Below, in pieces: positions 1 through 12,144 of a stretch of 64,000 bases of DNA. The position numbers and the translations under genes were made by a program. How positions within the stretch are numbered: position 1 is the first letter of the stretch; the number at the start of each line of letters is the position of its first letter. Location: NCBI GenBank assembly GCA_028386065.3, contig JAKUCV010007776.1:225541-289540 (forward strand), given 5' to 3'. This stretch comes from Turnera subulata (Eukaryota; Streptophyta; Magnoliopsida; Malpighiales; Passifloraceae). The notes under the pieces are model-generated. The model worked only from the letters and a program-made list of their open reading frames with translations. It was not told the origin of the DNA and made no database searches.

Positions 1-636
1 ATGGTGAATAAACTTTGTCAGTTCATGCACTCACCAGCTCAAAGTCATTGGACTGCAGTAAAAAGGCTACTTCGCTATGTCAAATATACACTTCATCATG
101 GTCTTTTTATTCAGTCCAACTCCACGTCTCAACTGCAAGCATTTGCTGATGCTGATTGGGCAGGATCGGTAGATGACAGACGATCCACTAGTGGCATGGC
201 AGTCTTCATGGGCAGCAACTTAATATCCTGGCGAGCTCAAAAGCAAAAGACAGTCTCAAGGTCCTCAACTGAGGCAGAGTACAAATCCTTAACAGATGCA
301 TCGACTGAACTTTTTTGGGTATGCTCCTTGTTACGTGAGCTTCGAATTCAAGTGCCACAACCTCCCATTCTCTGGTGTGATAATCTGGGAGCAACCTACC
401 TTGCTGCAAATCCAGTTCTTCATGCCCGTACAAAGCATATCGAAATTGATTATCACTTTGTACGGGAACAAGTGGCTAAAGGGACTTTACGAGTTCGATT
501 CCTTACAAGTGCAGATCAAGTAGCAGATATTTTAACAAAGCCGTTGCCTCGTCAGCGTTATGAATTTCTAAGAAACAAGCTTCGGGTGACATCAATACCA
601 CCCTCGTCTTGTGGGGGAGTATTAGCAGATACATAG
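1..636 (+). CDS. Copia polyprotein C-terminus: RNase H domain (partial)
   Basis: This open frame encodes 211 residues with no internal stop. It is the RNase H that degrades the RNA strand of the RNA/DNA hybrid during reverse transcription in the virus-like particle. Visible family motifs, in order, are ADADWAG (first acidic residue), SSTEAEY (catalytic Glu), ILWCDNLGA (third acidic residue) and [11 protein letters not shown]. The frame ends in the typical copia tail [19 protein letters not shown]. The ATG at position 1 is an accident of the window edge, since the protein must begin far upstream. The intact frame suggests a fairly young insertion, although the rest of the gene is unseen. Confidence 0.9.
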   Translation: MVNKLCQFMHSPAQSHWTAVKRLLRYVKYTLHHGLFIQSNSTSQLQAFADADWAGSVDDRRSTSGMAVFMGSNLISWRAQKQKTVSRSSTEAEYKSLTDASTELFWVCSLLRELRIQVPQPPILWCDNLGATYLAANPVLHARTKHIEIDYHFVREQVAKGTLRVRFLTSADQVADILTKPLPRQRYEFLRNKLRVTSIPPSSCGGVLADT

Positions 637-830
637 TAGTAATATGACTAGGTTCATAATTGTGTTGTCTTAGGACTCACATTACTTCTGTGTTACAGCT
701 TAGCTTGGAGAGTTTGTATTTATCATGTAACCTAGACTACTACTGTATATATACGTACACATACACATCAATAACATGTGCAGCAATACTTTCTCAAATC
801 TTAGTCTGTGTTATTCAAGTGCATATAACA
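620..830 (+). repeat. Probable 3' LTR of the copia element
   Basis: The segment starts TATTAG directly after the purine tract and ends ATAACA at 825-830. These fit, with one change at the start, the TGTTAG...CTAACA ends common in plant copia LTRs. A TATA-like stretch (GTATATATACG) lies at about 746-756. With no second LTR in the window the boundaries are inferred. Confidence 0.5.
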
Positions 831-2957
831 AGTATGATCTTCAGCGAAATAATATATATGAATAGAAAATAAAAATAGGTATGACAATATTGTTCTTTTC
901 CTCTGCTGCTTAAAGTTACGTGATTTGTCGTCAAGGAGCAGGTCAGCAGTAACCCACAGGCTTTTCATTAGTAATCTAGGTTTTGTCCCCATAACATTAT
1001 TCTAGCGATTGCATCCAGAGAGACCTTAAAGATCACACCTCATCACCTAGCAAGGCAACAAAATTAGGGCTTAGACTGTACACTTAAGTACACTAATTAT
1101 AATTATCATTCCATTTCACAGCGAAGCATGTGGTTTAAGCGCAAAGCACGCTGTGCCAGAAATTCTAACCTTGAGCAAGTTGGCACAATTAACAAAGTCG
1201 GCTTAATATATTAATCCTCTTGTTGAGTTAAACAAAGGGATTTGATATGAGATCTAGGGGTTAATTATATTGCTAAACCGTGTTAGTAAAATGGGTTTGT
1301 TGACTTGTTCGAGCAGAAACGGATCTGGACCTCAAATTCTGGGAACCTACTTATCTTTTAACCTGATTTTATTTCATATTTCTATGATTCTGTTGCAACT
1401 TGCACAGATTAGATTCTCCAGAATATGGGGCTCAAATCTAATACTCTTGGCTTAGAAGATGACCACGGTAATGACTGCGCTATCAACATTGAATTTTTTT
1501 TCAGAAACCACAGATATCCATATCCGTTTTGCTCTATATTTTTTTGTGCAGAGTAAAACCCCTTTCACAAATATTGAAATATATTGTCAGGACTCGAAAT
1601 TTTATTTTTCTTAACAGAATGATTACCACTGGCTAGTGTCCGGTAGATGGATCTTTTTTTCTATTTTCACTTTTTTCTGGATATATATGTATTCCGTGAA
1701 TATGTTGATCAACCATGGTTGAATGGGCCACCCAATGAGTAGGCCCCTCCTTCTGGACCGTAGCGTGGACGGGCCAAGTGAATTAAAAAGCCCGTTAAGT
1801 GAGTGGGTATATGCATGACTTTTTCTTCTTTTTTTTTTTTTTTTTGAGAAAGGGTGCATTGCATGCATGAGTGACTGTCAATTTCTTCTTTCTTTCTTTC
1901 TTTTTCTTTTTTCCTTACAACGCATGACTGTTAAAGAAGGCGAAGCAATAAAGAGAAGAACAAAATCTTGTAGTATTTTTTTACTCCACATACACAGGAT
2001 CTATTTAAAAAAAAAAAAATGATGTGAAATATGCAGCTTCTTGCTAGTCCTGAAAAGCTCAATGTACGTGGTGGCCTCTTCTAAAATTTATATTATAAAA
2101 TAAGAATAGTCGTCTTAACTATATTTCTTCCTTATCTCTCTTTTTTTAGAACCTTCCTTTTACTCTTTTTAAAAGGTCATCTCCAAGAACACTAGGATTT
2201 GGATCGTAATTGAACTGTTTGCGCTTTACATGCAGTGGCCGATACACCCCTAGAAAGAGTGCTGCGACATCTTGTGGCAATTGAGCCATTGTGTTTTTTC
2301 TCCTTCTGACTGAAAAAAAAAAAAAACACAAGCTTTCATTGAATTGAAAAGACCAGATTACAACATAAAACAGATAGAGCAAGAGCACCTGCAGGTAGAA
2401 GCCTAAATAATCATGTCGCTTTCTCACAAAAAGTTAACACAAAATAATAGATATATAAACATATGTCGCTATCTCACAAAAAGCTTCTTAATTATGGTAT
2501 AAACGACAAGAGAAGATTTTTTTTTCTTCTTTTTTGCATTACAAAGCAATCATGCATCTACAATTTAGATGTACCTAATGCTCAAGTAGTTTCTAACCAA
2601 CACCAATAGATTATAGATACGTATTTCATCGACTCTGTTTCCTCAAAGTTAAAAGAGTTTGAGTTAGCATCAAAAAAGAAAAAAAGAGTTTGAGTTCCTT
2701 TAAATATAATTTTCCCTTTGTCACGAGTATTTAAGTCATTAAATGAGTTGGTTCTCATAAACAAGTTTAAATTCCAACTTGAGTACTAATTACAACTTAT
2801 AATCTCATCAACTAAGCCAAGTAAAATCTTTAAGTGTTAGGTCATATATATATATATATATATATATATTAAGGTACAATCTCGGTGTTGCTATTTGCTT
2901 GGCCGTCAATGGCAAGTTCAACTTTGTACATATATACTTTGTGGGTATGCGAATCAG
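831..2957. other. AT-rich intergenic DNA, no gene recognised
   Basis: Only short frames occur here, and none resembles a known protein. It holds an (AT)n microsatellite at 2844-2869 and several poly(T)/poly(A) runs (about 1830-1846, 1890-1915, 2009-2020, 2311-2325). The stretch after the A-run at 2311 looks like the 3' end of a decayed minus-strand retroelement, but not clearly enough to annotate. Confidence 0.5.
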
Positions 2958-3017
2958 TTGTTGCATTTTGCTTTCTTTTTTTTGGTGAAAAACGAGGGCG
3001 CCAGCCCTATAGATCTA

Positions 3018-6000
3018 TTAATTCAATAAAGAAACAGCAACACGAGGGGTTGAGACCCCCATAGTGTCCAAATGAAGCAAATGGAAAACAAAATCAGGGG
3101 GATCCGGTAAAAGACACATGCCCGGTGCCCAAGACAAAGCAACTCTAGCTAATGAATCTGCTACTTGATTAGCTTCCCGAAGAACAAACTTAAAGTTCAC
3201 TACCCACTCCTTCTGACACAAGAGCCGAATATGCTGGAGAAGTGACGGAGGCACCCCATCAAGATAAGTTCCATCCCGCAAGTAAGATATAAGAGTAAAG
3301 GAGTCCGACTCAAGCTCCACTCGCCGATAACCAGCAGCCCACGCGACTTCCAACCCCGTTTTAACTGCCCAACCTTCAGCATATACAGCAGAATAGTCCC
3401 CCAGAAACTCACCAAAGCCCGTCAACCAAGACCCAGCTGAATCCCGCAAAACACCTCCCACACCTGCACCGCGACCCAAAAGACGAGCCCCATCCGTATT
3501 TATCTTAACCCATCCCGACGGCGGCGGCAGCCAAGAAACCTGCTGCAAGGATCGCCGCCCCTGATAAACACCATTCTGACCAAAAGCAAGAGAAACCACC
3601 TGACTCTCCTGCACCCTTGCCAACACAGCATGTAACAAACCAACAGAGGTATTAACCTTCCCTTCAAAAACCAAAAGGTTCCGATCCATCCATAAGGAAT
3701 GAATAGCAAGAGCAAAGAATACATCCCAAGAGGCTGAACAAAGAGTGGTAGAGAAACGATTATACAAGCTCGAAGCACACCACTGGACCAAATCCAAATG
3801 GAAAAACAGCCCCCAAGAACTAGGACTGACAATAGAGGTCCAGAAAGCCTGAATCATCGGAAAATCTCGCAGAGTATGCAGTAGGGTCTCCGGTGCATTT
3901 TGGCACCGAGGACAAAGGGAAGAAGCTGACAAATGCCGCCGATAACGCTCAAAGTTGGTAAGCAATCTGTCATGGAGAACAAGCCAACAATGCGTACGCA
4001 CCCTTTGGGGAACTTTAACCTTCCACACTTTCTTCCAAATTGGCTCCACATCATTCCATTCCGCCGAACAAAGAAGCTTATAGGCCGAAGCTACAGTGAA
4101 CGTACCACTAGCCGTACTTGCCCAACACGGTTGATCAGGAGCACTTCCCTCCTGGGGAGGTAGAATAGCAGCAAGCCGAGTACAAACAGTCACCGGGAGG
4201 AATAAGGAGAGAACATCCCACCTCCATTGTCCTAACTCATCAACAAAGTCCGCAACCGCTCTCCCGACTAGATCATCAGGGACCGGTATGGAGGCTACCG
4301 ACGCTAGAATCCCAAGTTCAGAACACCACAAGTCCAACCAGAATCTCACCATCCGACCGTTCCCAAGTTTCCACACCAGACCACTCAATAAAGTACTCCA
4401 CTGATCACAGATTCCCCGCCACAGCGGAGAACCCCGACTCCTAGGCAACTCCCCCGGGAAAGGAAAAGCAGGCACACGATACATCAAACATAAAACTCTA
4501 ACCCACAACGCATCTCGGTGAGTGAGAATCCCCCAAGCCAGCTTCATCATAAAACAATCATTCATAGTACTTGCAGGGCGAATACCAAGACCCCCCGACT
4601 CCTTTGGCTGGGAAACTGTCTCCCAATTAACCAAATGTACCTTCCGAGCATCTGGAGAACTACCCCAAATAAACTGTCTGCATTGGGCATCCAAAGACTG
4701 GCAGACACTACGAGGTATCCGCGCCGTCTGCATGGTAAAGGCCGGTAGGGAGGTAAGAACAGACTTAACCAAGGTAGTACGACCAGCAAGTGATAGGGAA
4801 CGAGCCTTCCAACCACTGAGTCTAGTGGAGGCTTTCGTTAGAACCTCCTGATAGGTCAGTCTCGTAACTCGATCATGCAGTAAAGGCACTCCCAAGTACT
4901 TCCCCAAATTTTGGGTCAGGGGAATATTACACACACTACTAAGTTGAGACCCCAACTCCTCAGTCACATTCTTGGAACAAAATAGCTTTGATTTCTGTCG
5001 GCTCACTTTCTGCCCTGACACCGCACAGAAAGTATCCAGACACGCCATCATACACAGAGTCTGTCCAATAGATGCCTCACCAAATAATAAAAGATCATCA
5101 GCAAAAAACAAGTGAGAGAGGGGAGGCCCATCTCCACCCAAACATATCGGTCTCCATTCACCAACACTCACTCTGTGGGAGATCATATAACCTAACCGTT
5201 CCATACATAGAACAAAAATATACGGAGATAGAGGATCCCCCTGACGAATACCTCTGGTAGGACAGAAAACATCAGTAGGTGTCCCATTTCAGAGCACCCT
5301 CATACGAGAGGTAAAGATACACTCCATGATCACCTTCACAACAGTAACTGGCACCCCAGCCAACAACAAAGTCTCCTCAACAAAACTCCACCTAATCTGA
5401 TCATATGCCTTTTCAAGGTCAATCTTTAGAGCCATAAAACCAACCCCACTCGCCCGAGTTTTCATGGAGTGAACAACTTCCTGGGCAACAATAATATTAT
5501 CAGTGATATGCCGACCAGGGACAAAACTACCCTGCTCCAGACTTACCAAAGAATCCGTTACACGCTTAAATCTTGATGCTAATATCTTTGTAATGATCTT
5601 ATAGGCGACATTACAAAGACTAATCGGCCAAAACTGAGAGATATGAGACGGATGATCCACCTTCGGGATAAGAACAATGAGGGTATCATTTAGACGTGGA
5701 TCCACCTGCTGAAGCCGAAACACATCACTAACAAACTGAAACATATCCTTCGCAACCAAAGACCACTGGCTTTGATAGAATAAAGCATGGAGGCCATCAA
5801 GCCCTGGAGCCTTCAAAGCACCCATATCAAAGACTGCACGTCGTACCTCAGCCACAGTGACCCTAGCAGCCAAACTCTCCAACAAATCCAAAGCTACTGA
5901 CGGGAACCCTCCCGGGAGCACTCCAAAACTAGACCCCCCCTCTTCTGCATACAACTGTGAGAAATAGGTGACCGCCATCTGCTGAAGTTGAGCCGGATCA

Positions 6001-7147
6001 TAAATCCAATCACCTTGGTCATTCTTCAGTGCCTCAATCCGATTTTTCTTTCGCCTGACCTTAGTAGTCATGTGAAAGAAGTGAGTATTACGATCCCCAT
6101 GTTGCAACCACTTACATCGTGACTTCTGCAGCCAAATCAACTCCTCACGGACCAAAATTTGCTCATACTCCATACGTAGGTGAGCTTCTAAACGCCTCAA
6201 ATACCGGTTAGGGCGCTGATCCAAACGAATCTCCACCCCCCGCAACCTTTGTAACACCCTCCTCTTCTGATAAAAAACGTTACCAAAGCAGGTCCGATTC
6301 CAAACCTGAACCGCCTCCCTGAAACTAGAGGTGGTCGCACATAAGTCACCACTATACTGCCACGACTCACGAACCAGGTTCGAAAATTGAGAATGAGTAA
6401 GCCAAGCCGCCTGAAACCGGAAAGGGCGAGCTGCCCCAACCCCCTGACTGTCAGCCACCTCTTTAAGTAATAGCGGCCGATGATCAGATTTAACCCGGGG
6501 AAGATGAAACACCGAAGCATCGTCAAACCGAGCACGCCACTGATCATTAGCCAACATACGATCAAGCCTCCTTCGCATCAAACCCCGGAACTAAGTGAAT
6601 CTTGGCCCTTTAAACCCTAAGTCCGTGAGATGACAATCAGATATCCACTCCCTGAACCTCGCCAAACGATTGAATTGAACCCCGGCACCCCCTAAGTCTC
6701 CTCCGGAAAAGCAGTAACATTAAAGTCACGCATGAGAAGCCAAGGGTCTCGCATTCTCGCACTGATAGAGAGTAACCTGGGCCATAGAGAACTCTACCTA
6801 CTCTCCGAAGGACTAGCATACATCGCAGTGAGGAAAAAGGAAGGCTTTCCATGCGGAGACACCTGAACATGGAGAAACTGATCGCATCTCTACACTACTG
6901 ACACAGACAAAACATCCGGACACCAAAGCACCCATATACCACCCACAAAACCATGAGCATCCTCACGAACCCAACCTTGGAACCCTAGTGTGCGAATTAC
7001 CCTATCTGCAGTAACCCCACTTATCCGTGGCTCCAATATAACAGCCAAATGAACTCTATGTTGTTGAACTAAATCTGTAAAGGAGCTGGAGAACAAATTG
7101 CTTCGAGCCCTTTGACAATTCCAAGACAAATAATTCAAACTATCCAT
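3018..7147 (-). pseudogene. LINE ORF2: endonuclease, reverse transcriptase, zf-RVT, RNase H
   Basis: ORF2 nicks the target and reverse-transcribes the element RNA. It starts at 7147 with MDSLNYLSWNCQRARSN, an EEP-type endonuclease start. The endonuclease (about 7147-6480) carries stops and a frameshift. It still shows WLLMRDFNV, where the family has Gly-Asp-Phe-Asn, and SDHRP. From 6581 the frame is open to an in-frame TGA at 5289-5291, in a VL-stop-NG context where relatives have Trp. It then stays open in the same frame to 3018. RT motifs are KAPGLDGLHALFY, KIDLEKAYDQIRW, RQGDPLSPYIF and FADDLLLF. A zf-RVT region and an RNase H with NTDG, AEGWA, LESDS and VADSLA follow. Confidence 0.9.
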
Positions 7148-7171
7148 TAAAATAGAGAGGAAAGTCCACCT

Positions 7172-8708
7172 TCAAACCACCAGTGCCCACCATCGGGGAA
7201 CCATTAACCACAGTACCATCTTTATTACCTCCCACATAGACACCCCCCTAGTTTTAACATCAACAGAGGGCGTGGTACCAGTGCCACCTGAATCCATGAG
7301 CGGCGAGTTCGCTTTACGAAACTGCTTAGGAATACCGGCCTCAATAGGCACAGCAGTGGATGCCGCGGAAACCAAGGGAATAGTCACTTTACGCTTCAAA
7401 CAAATAGGATCAACGTTAGTCATCTCATCTTGGACCTCCATGACATCATCTCCAGATTGCACCCCATTAGAATCGGACACAGGTTTTGCATGTAGGTGCA
7501 TGGACTTAGGGTATAAAAGTGAATGTTGTAACCTTACCAAATCGACACATGCATCACCTGCCTGTTGCTTCTGCTTCCCCTTCACCAAGCTCGCTACTTG
7601 TACTCCTCCACTAGATTTCCCTTTAGATTTCGGCCCAGTATGTTTCTTCCTCGTATCCGGCACTCGGGTAACAGATGGAGCTTGAAACACCATAGGAACC
7701 ACCGGCGGAACAGTCTCAGAGGAGGGGCCAGCAGGAGCATCACGCATAACCTCCTCCAACAGTGTCGTAGCCGACCCGAGATCAAATGGGTTTGTCGCAA
7801 CAACAGGCCCCCCAGCCTTCGCCGCTCCCCTCATTCTAGGATTTCAGTGTGGCTTGGAAGCCTTCATCCATGCTCCAAATTTGGAACAACCCTCTTGTCC
7901 AAGACCCGCATCCTGTGGCTGATGGGAAGCAGAAATATGCACCACAGGGGGTTACACCGGTCGGTCTTGCTCAGCCACTGGCGGCTGTGATCGAACCTTA
8001 GGGCATTGGGAGGCCATGTGACCCACAAAACCACAGAGGAAACAAAAATCAGGGATATCCTCATAACTAACCTTAAACCAACGCCCCTCAAACTCCACTC
8101 GCCCTAGCAGAGGTGTAGTAAACTCAACCTCAATAGCCAACCTAGCAAACTTGGCCCTTTTCTGCATGAAGGGTGTTGATATCAATCCTGATAGGCTTCC
8201 CAATCTGCCTCGCAACAGCATTCAGAATATCCTGGCGATACCACTCCACCGGTAGCTCGGGAATTCGGACCCACACCACAGTCCTCGTCGGGTCCTTAGA
8301 GGCATCAAAACCCGGTTGCCAAGACTGAACAGTCATATATGAACCTTGAATCGTCCATGGGCCCTCCGCAAGCACCCTAGCACAATCCTCCCATCGCTCA
8401 AATCTGACAAGAAAGTAATCGTTGGCAAGGTCAATCACCTGGAAACCACCCTGAGGTTTCCACAGGGAAGCGACCTTGGAGCAGATAAAACGATAACTAA
8501 ACTTCCTACCAAGAACCTTAGTGATAATAGAGAACACCCATGGACATGCAATATGAGACCTGAACCGATCAGAAAATCGAAGAGACGGTCCGCCACTCCT
8601 CATCTCCACGCAGATATCATCATCAACCAACTGAAATCCATCGTCGACACGGTAAGGGGTAACCCCAGACCTCCACTGTAGAAGCTTATCCTTAAACGAA
8701 GACCTCAT
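7172..8708 (-). pseudogene. LINE ORF1: DUF4283 plus CCHC zinc-knuckle protein, frameshifted
   Basis: ORF1 proteins of this LINE class bind the element RNA and act as chaperones. The frame starts at 8708. The DUF4283 domain covers roughly residues 45-180 and includes WTIQGSYMTVQSW and WVRIPELPVEWY. At about 8160 an extra C in a GGCC context shifts the frame, so translation stops shortly after HAEKG. The continuation is in another frame (8221-7952) and holds a CCHC knuckle CFLCGFVGHMASQC. After a stop near 7952 the same frame continues (7834-7172) as a basic, Ser/Thr-rich tail. The copy is therefore coding-defective through very few lesions. Confidence 0.85.
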
Positions 8709-9215
8709 GCCGCCCCCATTGGGAGCCTCTGTGCCAGTATCAGGCGGCCGAGAAGTGCCTCCATAGGCCGCAGAAGCAGTCGCCCTGGCGCCGCTCCCGT
8801 AGGAGACTGGCTTGCGAAAACGAAACCCTAGGACAATCGCCGCACAGAGAACTCCGAAAACTTAGCGTTGTATGTCTCTAACGTTCAACCATTGGTTTAA
8901 TTTTTGTTGCATTTTGCTTTCTAGTTTCCTTTAGAAGTTTCTCATTTTGTCCAATCGGGTGAAGTGTAACATTGCTCTTACTTGATGCCATTAGAAAAGG
9001 GTTGGGCTCCTCTCTAGTTGGGGGTAACAAGAGACATCATGTTAAGTCAATCTCAACTGTTAGATTAAATATAATAGTTCTTAATTATTTTTATTCCTCT
9101 TCTTTTCTTTTTGTTTCTTTCCTTTAGCCTGAGGACATAAACAAAACAACTCATTTAATTGTTTTTTTCACACATGCTCTTTACTCTCTTATTTTTTGTC
9201 TTCAACTTATGAAGG

Positions 9216-9526
9216 CAGGTGCGGATATAGGGGGGCCAGGCCCGCCCTAGGTTTCATATTTATACAATTATGGTAATATTTTTTCTCAATTAGGCAAGTG
9301 GTCTAGTGGCAATGGTGTTATTGTACATGCTTGACAACACGGGTTCAAATCCTTGACTTGATATTTTGCACTTCTTTTTTTAATATTTTCTTACATATTA
9401 CAGTTTAGACCCAATTATTCTTGATAGTATTACGATTTGACTTCCCAAAATTTGCTTTCAGTCCCTATTAATGTAGATAGAATTACGATTTGGCCCCCCT
9501 AAATTTTATTTCTGGATCTGCCCCTG
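9216..9526. mobile_element. hAT-type miniature element (311 bp)
   Basis: The ends are CAGGTGCGGAT on the left and ATCTGCCCCTG on the right, imperfect inverted repeats (CAGGKGCRGAT). Each is followed inward by a GGGGGGCC block. An exact 8-bp duplication TATGAAGG flanks it (9208-9215, 9527-9534), the size expected for hAT elements. The duplicated target matches the uninterrupted opposite arm of the surrounding Mutator-like element, which confirms the insertion. The interior (about 9295-9355) has a tRNA-like pair of blocks, AAGTGGTCTAGTGGCAATG and GGGTTCAAATCC. Confidence 0.85.
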
Positions 9527-9972
9527 TATGAAGGAAAACAAAAAACACCATGAATACTGGATTTGCAGTAAACTTAAAATACTAGTTGATCATTGAATAG
9601 AACTTTCTGTTACTCTCTTGTTACTTGTTTACAAACTGTGAAGGCAAACAAATACCATTTTTATAGTAAGGTTAGAAGAAGAAGATAGAGAATAGGGAAA
9701 CCATGAATACTGGATTTATAGTAAATTTTAAAAAATGTGGATCATTCAATAGAACTTTCATGGTAATTTTTTTTGTTTTCCTTCACACGTTGAAGACAAG
9801 AAACAATAGAGTGAAGAACATGAGTGAAAAAAGGAAAAAATTAAATGAGTTATTTTGATTATGTCCTCGGTTTAAGGAAAGAAACAAAAAAGAAAGAAGA
9901 GAAATAAATGCAGTGTTGAAAATTTATCTTATTAAATAATTAAGAACTATTATAACAGAGTAACCATTTGGA

Positions 9973-12106
9973 ATGCTCTCTCGACCCTTTCCCTTGGAAC
10001 CCATGTCCCCTGGTCCCCCAGGTGGTCCCCAACCTCTCCCCCACCCTAACCGCAACCGTATCCTCGCCGTACCTACCACACCAGCCCATCTGAACAACCT
10101 ACCTCACAATCCAAAACCTCTTCACTTCTCAAAGTGGAGTCACAAAATCATTGAGACTGCTCTTGCAAACAACCAACTCATCAGTATCTATGTGGAGAAT
10201 ATCCCTCCAAGGTGGATGCCTACAGACATTCATCTTCTTACGAATAGATTCGCGGAAGTGATGGATGTTTTCGCCCCACAGAAGAGATCCAAAACTGGAA
10301 GACGCTATGCTTTTGTGCGCTTCAAATCGGACATCCACCTACCCCCACTCCTCGCACGTATCAACTCGGTGCAGGTGGACGGTACATTTCTCTATGCATC
10401 GGTGGCCAAATCCCGTGTTAGGGCAAGACTCGATCCTCCATTACGCCCTACTAATAAACCTCGCTGGCCCGAAACTGTCGCCTCTCCTCACCGTGTGAGT
10501 AACAAATCCTTTGCAGAGGCTGTTACGCCTCGTCGTACTCAACAACAACCAGGTGTTTCTACTGTCAGTAAGGGGCCTGTCTTCGTCTCTAAGGACGGTG
10601 CTCCAGAGTGGCTCCGGAATTGCACATTTGGAGTGCTAAGAAGCCCAATGCCTATAAAATGCTTACTTGATTTATTCCCAGTAGATGAGAGCTCGGTCAC
10701 AGAGGTTATCCCTCTCGGTTTCTTTTCAAATTCCAATCACAGGAAGACATGAATGCGACCATCCAAAATAAACCTGCATGGTCTACCCAACTGTTTGAAG
10801 TTTTTCGTGCATGGCTGGATGCCGATGCAGCCTTTAACAGGCTGTGCTGGGTTCTCATTTGGGGTGTACCGCCCCATCTATGGTGAAGAATTTTTTCCAA
10901 GTCCTTGTCTCTGAATTTGGTTCCATGGTGGACTAGAGCAACGAGTCTCAGAGCCTACATCGTTTTGATGTCGCCGAGGTCTTAATACTTACTACCTCCA
11001 ACTCGTTTATCAACAAAACCCTATCAGCTAAGGCCGGTAATAACCAGTATGTTATCGGAGTAGCAGAGTCTCAGTCCGACCCCTTGGACTGGGACTGGTC
11101 TAAGACCGAGGCAGCCCATTCATCCTCCTCTGGCATGGCACCTTCCCCCACCCATGGTTCGGCCCCACCTTCAAACCCTACTTTGGTTCAATCACCCAAT
11201 TCAAAAACCATCATAGAAACCCAACCACCTACCAATGGTCTTCCTGCAGTCAACACCTCCCCTTGTTCCAAGGATCCATTCAACCTTATACCAATAATAA
11301 ACAACCCTGCCCAGCTAAAAAAGCCGACACAACCGCCATTATCCCCACAACACCCAAAACTAGTTCTTCCCGAGACACCTTACGCATGCTCTTCGTCTTT
11401 TGTACCAGACACACAATCAGACCTAGGCACTCCTTCTCACGTTAAGCATCTCAACAGCCCTGTTAGAATATCGAGCCCGTTTTCATCTGAACCTAAATCA
11501 AGTGAGTTGGGCTAAAACTCAGAGCCCATACTCCCACTTATCCCATATACAGCCCCAATCCCCCAATACAGTACCCAAACCAGAGCCCATACTCCCACTT
11601 ACCCCACATATAGCCCCAATCCACTCTCTTCTTCAAAATCATACTCAACCAAGTGCTCGTTCTCATCTTACAGTCTCTCTGTATCAAAACCGAAAACGAA
11701 TTGAGTGACATCTTTCCCAGAGCCTACCTTTGACCACCACTCCTCTGATTTTCTTAAAGCGGTGGAAAAGCAAGTGCAAGTGACCCTCAAGGCCATGGGA
11801 TTCTCCAAAACAAAGAAGATAAGGTACCTCAACAGCAACGCTAGCGTGGGCTCTATTCCAGAGAGCAAACTACCCGAGACAGACTCAGACATCTGTCGAC
11901 TTAATAAACGAGTGCTGGCAAATGCCAGCAGTAGCTCCAACTCTATACCGGTATCTTTTACTAATGTCGAGGTTCAGGAGACAAATAAGGTCGGCGACCT
12001 TCTTGGATGGGAAAGACCCTCATGTGTCCCAGAGACAGATAACCTCCTTACCGAGATGATTACAACGGACGCTTTTGACTGGGTGCAAGAAAGAACTCAA
12101 GAGTAA
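9973..12106 (+). pseudogene. LINE ORF1 with RNA-recognition motif, broken
   Basis: The open frame 9973-10752 encodes a Pro-rich N-terminus followed by an RRM at about residues 65-150. The RNP2-like strand is LISIYVENIP and the RNP1-like strand is RRYAFVRFKS. RRM-type ORF1 proteins define one group of plant LINEs and bind the element RNA. After the stop at 10752 the coding sense continues in shifted frames (11084-11515 and 11705-12106). These are rich in Pro, Ser and Thr and have no recognised domain, as in the linker regions of these proteins. Joining the pieces needs several frame changes, so the gene is dead. Confidence 0.75.
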
Positions 12107-12144
12107 GGTGCTCTCAATCTTATCTAACGTCGCTTACTTCCTTT

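Larger units (their letters stand above)
1..830 (+). mobile_element. Ty1/copia LTR retrotransposon, 3' end only
   Basis: The window opens inside a copia element. The end of its polyprotein (RNase H) runs to 636 and a short LTR-like segment follows. The 5' LTR, gag, protease, integrase and most of the reverse transcriptase lie left of the window, so no target-site duplication can be checked. The order RNase H, purine-rich tract (GTGGGGGAG at 611-619), LTR is the normal copia 3' end. Confidence 0.85.
2977..8903 (-). mobile_element. Full-length plant L1-type LINE (CCHC ORF1, RNase H-bearing ORF2)
   Basis: The element lies on the minus strand between perfect 19-bp direct repeats TTGTTGCATTTTGCTTTCT at 2958-2976 and 8904-8922. 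It ends with a short A-run on its own strand (T-run at 2977-2983). It has the two-ORF layout of plant L1 elements: ORF1 with a DUF4283 domain and CCHC knuckle, and ORF2 with endonuclease, reverse transcriptase, zf-RVT and a plant-type RNase H. The perfect TSD, full length and few coding lesions point to a recent insertion. Known lesions are a 1-nt insertion in ORF1, a frameshift and stops in the endonuclease, and one stop in the reverse transcriptase. Confidence 0.93.

Noticed and set aside
4518..4851. Plus-strand frames within the LINE
   Set aside because: They are shadows of the open minus-strand reverse transcriptase frame.
9295..9355. Possible tRNA gene
   Set aside because: The boxes are present but no cloverleaf can be drawn around them, and the segment is inside a hAT miniature element.
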